Assembly: GCA_905372875.1 (NCBI GenBank)
Contig: CAJPQU010000083.1
Location: 1 to 8,769, forward strand
From: an uncultured Schwartzia sp.
GTDB lineage: Bacteria > Bacillota > Negativicutes > Selenomonadales > Selenomonadaceae
DNA: 8,769 nucleotides
Direction: 5' to 3'
Shown here: in pieces, positions 5,289 to 8,769 of the stretch
Layout of the letters: each line of letters begins with the position of its first letter
How positions within the stretch are numbered: position 1 is the stretch's first letter
Position numbers and translations under genes: made by a program
The notes under the pieces: model-generated
Told to the model about the DNA's origin: nothing
What the model saw: only the letters and a program-made list of their open reading frames with translations
Databases searched by the model: none

Positions 5289-6038
5289 TCATTTAGTAAA
5301 CCGGGCGAGAGCCCCTGTATCCGTCAAATCGGTCTGGAGAGGCGTCACCGCGATATAGCCGGCATCAACGGCGTAGATATCCGTCATTTCGTTATTCGGT
5401 CCGTCGTATATTTCCCCTTCCATATAATAGAAGATCTGATCGTCCTTTTCGATGCGCTGGAAAGCGTTGAGATAATCCCGTTGCCCTAAGGCGGTATAAG
5501 CAAAGATAGGTTTGTCATCCCGGAGCCGGACGGGGAAATTGATATTGAGCAGATACGGTGACGGATGCACATGGGCAAAGAACGGAATCTGATGCAGCAG
5601 ACAGCGCGCAACGCGTCCATAGGAAAGTTCCGAATGAATATCCAAGGAAACCGCCAAGGCAGGGATCTGATGCATATAGCCTTCCATGGCCGCCCCCACG
5701 GTCCCCGAATAAATCACGTCAGTACCAAGATTCGCCCCTTCATTGATTCCGGAAATGACGAGATCCGGTCTTCCCTCTTCGGAAATCATGGCTTCTAAAT
5801 AAATTTTTACGCAGTCAGCGGGGGTTCCATGAATTTTCCACGCCGCCTCCACCGCCGGGAAAAAGCCCTGATAACGTTCGATCTCGATGCGCTGACGCAC
5901 CGTGACAGCATGGGATTTTCCGCTTTGCTCCGCTGCCGGTGCCGTCACCACCACGGAATGATAGGATGACAGCGCCTGCACCAACGCGCTAAGCCCAGGG
6001 GATGTAATGCCATCGTCATTGACGAGTAAAATTCGCAT
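5289..6038 (-). CDS. surE: SurE, 5'/3'-nucleotidase
   Basis: Encodes 249 residues, a normal length. SurE is a cytoplasmic divalent-metal-dependent phosphatase acting on nucleoside 5'- and 3'-monophosphates. Seen: MRILLVNDDG at the start with the metal-binding pair D8-D9, then QSGKS (38-42) with S39 as ligand, GTPADCVK (71-78), and SGINEGANLG (96-105) with N99 as ligand, followed by YSGTVGAAMEG (110-120). All four expected metal ligands are present. The ATG at 6038 is chosen because GAGAGG lies just upstream and the family begins MRIL. A TTG at 6056 would add six residues without family support. It lies 20 bases after the aroB stop, so it is probably in the aro operon. In E. coli surE is beside pcm; here the partner is the shikimate pathway, with no obvious metabolic link. 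Confidence 0.96.
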   Translation of the reverse strand: MRILLVNDDGITSPGLSALVQALSSYHSVVVTAPAAEQSGKSHAVTVRQRIEIERYQGFFPAVEAAWKIHGTPADCVKIYLEAMISEEGRPDLVISGINEGANLGTDVIYSGTVGAAMEGYMHQIPALAVSLDIHSELSYGRVARCLLHQIPFFAHVHPSPYLLNINFPVRLRDDKPIFAYTALGQRDYLNAFQRIEKDDQIFYYMEGEIYDGPNNEMTDIYAVDAGYIAVTPLQTDLTDTGALARFTK

Positions 6039-6058
6039 GATACCTCTCTCATCCAATT

Positions 6059-7147
6059 TTATGCGACGCGTACGATACGCCCGATTGCGTCTCGGACCAC
6101 ATTCTCCGGCACATCAGTCAAAGCCGTGACATGGCCGATCCCCTCCATCAATATCCATGTTACATGCCCGTCGACGGTTTTTTTATCATGAAAAATGGCC
6201 TCATAAATTTTATCGGCGTCACAGCCCTCGGCCATAACCGGCAAAGACAGCCGCATCAAGAGTGCCGCCAATCGATCGACTTCCTCTTGCTTCGTCAGTC
6301 CGAGGGCCGCACTGATGAAGGCCGCACCCATCATGCCGATGGCGACGGCCTCCCCGTGATTGTAGCGGGTGTAGCCCGTTTCTTTTTCGATGGCATGTCC
6401 CAAGGTATGGCCAAAGTTCAATATTCGACGCAACCCCGCCTCCTTTTCGTCCTGGCTGACGACCGTCACTTTGATCTCGCAGGAGCGCAGCACGAGATGT
6501 TTCAGTATCCTCCGATCATAATGAAGCACGTGATCGGCCTGTTCTTCCAGATAGCGGAAAAACGCTTCGTCATAGATGACCCCGTACTTTACGATCTCCC
6601 CCAGGCCGGTACAAAGTTCTCGCCGAGGAAGAGAATCCAAAAAGGCCAGATCCATAAAAACGCCCTCGGGTTGATAAAAGGCGCCGATAAGATTTTTCCC
6701 CAAGGGATGATTGACCGCCACTTTTCCTCCGACACTGGAATCCACCTGAGCCAAAAGACTGGTGGGCACTTGCAGAAAGGGTACGCCCCGCATGTAGGTA
6801 GCGGCGATAAAACCAGCTAAATCTCCTACGACTCCGCCCCCCAGCGCGAAAATGACCGAGCGACGATCCAATCCGGCTTCGATGGCACGGGTATATATCT
6901 TCTCCGCTTCGGTTAGAGATTTTGCTGCCTCCCCTGCCGCAATGCAGTAATTCTCTGCCGTCAGATCAACTTTTTCCAGAATATTTTTTAATGTGGACAA
7001 ATACAGTTTTTCCACATTCGTATCGGAAATGATCAGCGCTTTTGAATACTCCGCCGCCAGCAAAAAAGGCGTCAACATCTCGGAAAGAGGGGCGCCGATA
7101 AAAATGTCGTATCCATGGTACAACAGATTCACATGCAGTTTATCCAC
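6059..7147 (-). CDS. aroB: 3-dehydroquinate synthase
   Basis: Encodes 362 residues. It converts DAHP to 3-dehydroquinate with NAD+ and Zn2+ (or Co2+) in the cytoplasm, the second step of the shikimate pathway. Visible: the NAD-binding GGGVVGDLAGF (103-113), PTSLLAQVDSSVGGK (128-142), and the metal ligands E184 (GLGEIVKYG), H247 (NFGHTLGHA) and H264 (YNHGEA). K142 and K151 fall in the usual active-site positions. The start is taken as GTG at 7147: AGGAGG lies 8 bases upstream, and the protein begins DKLHVNLLYHGYDIFIG as in the family. An upstream extension to 7276 would be antiparallel to nothing known and would lie entirely inside aroK in another frame. The GTG overlaps the aroK stop by 8 bases (GTGGATAA), so translation is probably coupled. 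Confidence 0.96.
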   Translation of the reverse strand: MDKLHVNLLYHGYDIFIGAPLSEMLTPFLLAAEYSKALIISDTNVEKLYLSTLKNILEKVDLTAENYCIAAGEAAKSLTEAEKIYTRAIEAGLDRRSVIFALGGGVVGDLAGFIAATYMRGVPFLQVPTSLLAQVDSSVGGKVAVNHPLGKNLIGAFYQPEGVFMDLAFLDSLPRRELCTGLGEIVKYGVIYDEAFFRYLEEQADHVLHYDRRILKHLVLRSCEIKVTVVSQDEKEAGLRRILNFGHTLGHAIEKETGYTRYNHGEAVAIGMMGAAFISAALGLTKQEEVDRLAALLMRLSLPVMAEGCDADKIYEAIFHDKKTVDGHVTWILMEGIGHVTALTDVPENVVRDAIGRIVRVA

Positions 7148-7670
7148 GGCGATTGCCTCCTCTTCGTAAATAACGAGTGATATCTTCCACCACTTGCAGC
7201 GGAGAAAGATCGCTGGTATCGACAAAATAATCTGCCTGGGCATACATAGCTTCGCGGCTTCGCAAAAGCGTTTCAATGGCTTGACGCCGATCTCCTCGTT
7301 CCAGGTTGTCTAAAACCGGACGCTCTCCCCGACGGCGTGTGCGCGCAAAAATAACCTCCGCGTTTGCTGTCAGGCAGATCGTAACGCCCCAATCCTGTAA
7401 TATGCGACGGTTCTCTTCGTCCTTCACCGTACCGCCGCCAGTAGCGATAACGATATTTTTGCGCACCGTGAGCTCCCGCACAGCTTTTCTTTCCAGCCGG
7501 CGGAAATACTCTTCCCCCTGGTCGACAAAGATCTCGGCTACCGTCTTCCCCATTTGTTTTTCAATATGATGATCCAGATCAAGAAAAGCGCAGCCTAAAC
7601 GTCCCGCCAGCATTTTCCCCGTGCTGCTCTTTCCCGTGCCCATAAAACCGATCAAGACAACATTGGTCAT
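7140..7670 (-). CDS. aroK: Shikimate kinase
   Basis: Encodes 176 residues, the usual size. It phosphorylates shikimate at the 3-hydroxyl with ATP in the cytoplasm. The P-loop is GFMGTGKSS (8-16). The shikimate site includes D33 (in DLD, 31-33), R57 or R58 (YFRRLE) and GGG (78-80). The LID region carries RRGERPVL with R117, and the adenine loop region has RSRE with R139. The ATG at 7670 lies 6 bases after the aroC stop and has AAGG close upstream. The C-terminal tail is Arg/Gly rich (LRRGGNRRG) because it doubles as the ribosome-binding and start region of aroB. It could equally be named aroL; the symbol aroK follows common use for single copies. Confidence 0.96.
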   Translation of the reverse strand: MTNVVLIGFMGTGKSSTGKMLAGRLGCAFLDLDHHIEKQMGKTVAEIFVDQGEEYFRRLERKAVRELTVRKNIVIATGGGTVKDEENRRILQDWGVTICLTANAEVIFARTRRRGERPVLDNLERGDRRQAIETLLRSREAMYAQADYFVDTSDLSPLQVVEDITRYLRRGGNRRG

Positions 7671-7676
7671 TCACCT

Positions 7677-8769
7677 TCACATCCCGGTCAAACGTTCTTG
7701 ATAAACGTAGAGGGCAGTCAACACTTCCTCCATGGAATCACCGCCGAATTTCTCCCGCACTTCCCCGGCGAGGATAAGGGCCGCCATCGCTTCCCCTACC
7801 ACGGATGCTGCGGGAACCGCACAAACGTCGCTGCGTTCCCTAGCCGCCGCTACTTCTTCCCCCGTCGTGATATCCACAGTATGCAGGGGCTTCATTAAGG
7901 TGGGAATAGGCTTCATCACTGCTCGCAGGAGAATTTCCTCGCCGTTGCTCATCCCGCCCTCAATGCCCCCTGCGTGGTTCGTTCGGCGATAGACATGTTT
8001 TGTTTCGTCCACATACATCTCATCGTGGGCTAAACTGCCGGGGAGCGCCGCATAGCGAAAGCCTTCCCCCACTTCCACGCCCTTGACCGCTTGAATGGAC
8101 ATAAGGGCCGACGCTAAGCGGGCATCGAGGCGGCGATCCCACTGGATATGGCTGCCCAACCCCACAGGCACGCCTCGAACGCACACTTCGAAGATTCCTC
8201 CCAATGTATCGCCTGTTTCTTTAGCCTCCCGAATGCGTTCTTTCATCGCGTCCTGCGCCTGGAGATCAAAACAATTAAGCGCTGAAGACGCCGTCTCTTC
8301 CGATATTGGCCACTGATCCGGCGCTGCCTTGATCCCGCCGATGTCGGTAACCCGCGAAAGAACTTCTACGCCACAGGCGGCCAAAAATTCTTTCGCGACC
8401 GCTCCGGCAGCCACACGCGCCGCTGTTTCCCGCGCGCTGGAACGCTCTAAGATATCGCGGATATCCTGCCGATTATATTTCTGTATGCCCGGATAATCCG
8501 CGTGCCCAGGGCGAGCCGCAGTCACCGGCTCCCCCGCCGGCTCTCCGAAAGAGACCATTTTTTCCTGCCAATTGACCCAATCCTTATTCTCAATCCGCAA
8601 AGTGATAGGACTGCCGATGGTCTCCCCAAAGCGCAGCCCCGACAGAACCTCGACGTGATCCGTCTCAATCGTCATACGTTCACCGCGGCCATATCCCCGC
8701 TGTCGCCGCGACAAATCCCGATCAATATTTTCCCGGCGAACCTGAAGACCCGCCGGAAGGCCTTCGATC
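7677..8769 (-). CDS. aroC: Chorismate synthase (N-terminus outside window)
   Basis: About 363 codons are visible. The reading frame stays open to the high-coordinate end (IEGLPAGLQVRRENIDRDL), so roughly 20-25 N-terminal residues, including the GESHG motif, are missing. The enzyme removes phosphate from EPSP to give chorismate using reduced FMN, the last step of the common aromatic pathway. Visible family blocks are RRQRGYGRG followed by ERMTIETD (FMN/EPSP site), RPGHADYPG, the signature ERSSARETAARVAAGAVAKEFL-type segment coded around 8400-8455, GGIEGGMSNGEEI and RSDVCAVPAASVVGEAMA near the end. An apparent start at 8714 is a TTG inside the conserved region and should not be used. It is the first visible gene of the aroC-aroK-aroB-surE operon; its promoter is outside the window. 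Confidence 0.96.
   Translation of the reverse strand, partial: IEGLPAGLQVRRENIDRDLSRRQRGYGRGERMTIETDHVEVLSGLRFGETIGSPITLRIENKDWVNWQEKMVSFGEPAGEPVTAARPGHADYPGIQKYNRQDIRDILERSSARETAARVAAGAVAKEFLAACGVEVLSRVTDIGGIKAAPDQWPISEETASSALNCFDLQAQDAMKERIREAKETGDTLGGIFEVCVRGVPVGLGSHIQWDRRLDARLASALMSIQAVKGVEVGEGFRYAALPGSLAHDEMYVDETKHVYRRTNHAGGIEGGMSNGEEILLRAVMKPIPTLMKPLHTVDITTGEEVAAARERSDVCAVPAASVVGEAMAALILAGEVREKFGGDSMEEVLTALYVYQERLTGM

Noticed and set aside
6131..6820. Plus-strand 229-codon open frame
   Set aside because: It is entirely antisense to aroB, whose catalytic motifs are intact; the frame is a by-product of aroB codon bias.
7148..7276. N-terminal extension of AroB by 43 residues
   Set aside because: It is overlapped by the aroK coding end and does not resemble AroB; GTG at 7147 with AGGAGG is better.
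1..8769. CRISPR array, insertion sequence, integrase site or toxin-antitoxin pair
   Set aside because: No regularly spaced repeats, transposase motifs, or paired short toxic genes were seen; tmRNA 3' end shows no duplicated attachment sequence within the window.

Overview
The window looks like ordinary chromosome from an anaerobic member of the Bacillota, most likely Negativicutes or Clostridia. That placement is inferred from three things: the run def-fmt-DUF116-rsmB-rlmN, the tight aroC-aroK-aroB cluster, and a tmRNA whose tag ends in ALAA. By eye the base composition is a little above 50% GC. All recognised genes are on the minus strand, so transcription runs from high to low coordinates. 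Species cannot be set from the sequence alone.

Reading in the direction of transcription, 8769-5289 is a shikimate-pathway operon. It holds aroC (its first residues lie outside the window), aroK, aroB (GTG start inside the end of aroK) and surE. These supply 3-dehydroquinate synthesis, shikimate phosphorylation and chorismate formation, plus a nucleotide phosphatase. Next come a strong promoter and the tmRNA gene ssrA (5205-4858), which has an alanine-type acceptor stem and encodes the tag ANEDYALAA, followed by a hairpin terminator.

Between 4785 and 3858 lies a self-contained single-gene unit. It has a sigma70-type promoter with an 18-bp palindrome in its spacer, a strong ribosome binding site, a short divergent flagellin gene and a terminator. 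No other flagellar gene is visible. It is the most unusual part of the window and was probably a separate acquisition or a paralogue.

From about 3850 down to position 1 is a translation and ribosome-modification operon. It has a 160-base leader with two candidate promoters, then def (removes formyl from nascent proteins), fmt (puts formyl on initiator tRNA), a membrane-anchored cysteine-rich DUF116 protein, rsmB (16S rRNA m5C methyltransferase) and the beginning of rlmN. These genes overlap or lie within 9 bases of each other, which suggests translational coupling.

There is no CRISPR array, insertion sequence, integrase or toxin-antitoxin pair. I see no clear new multi-gene system. The points most worth following are the isolated flagellin with its palindromic operator-like site, the paired palindromes at the tmRNA transcription start, and the hairpin that covers the tmRNA resume codon.
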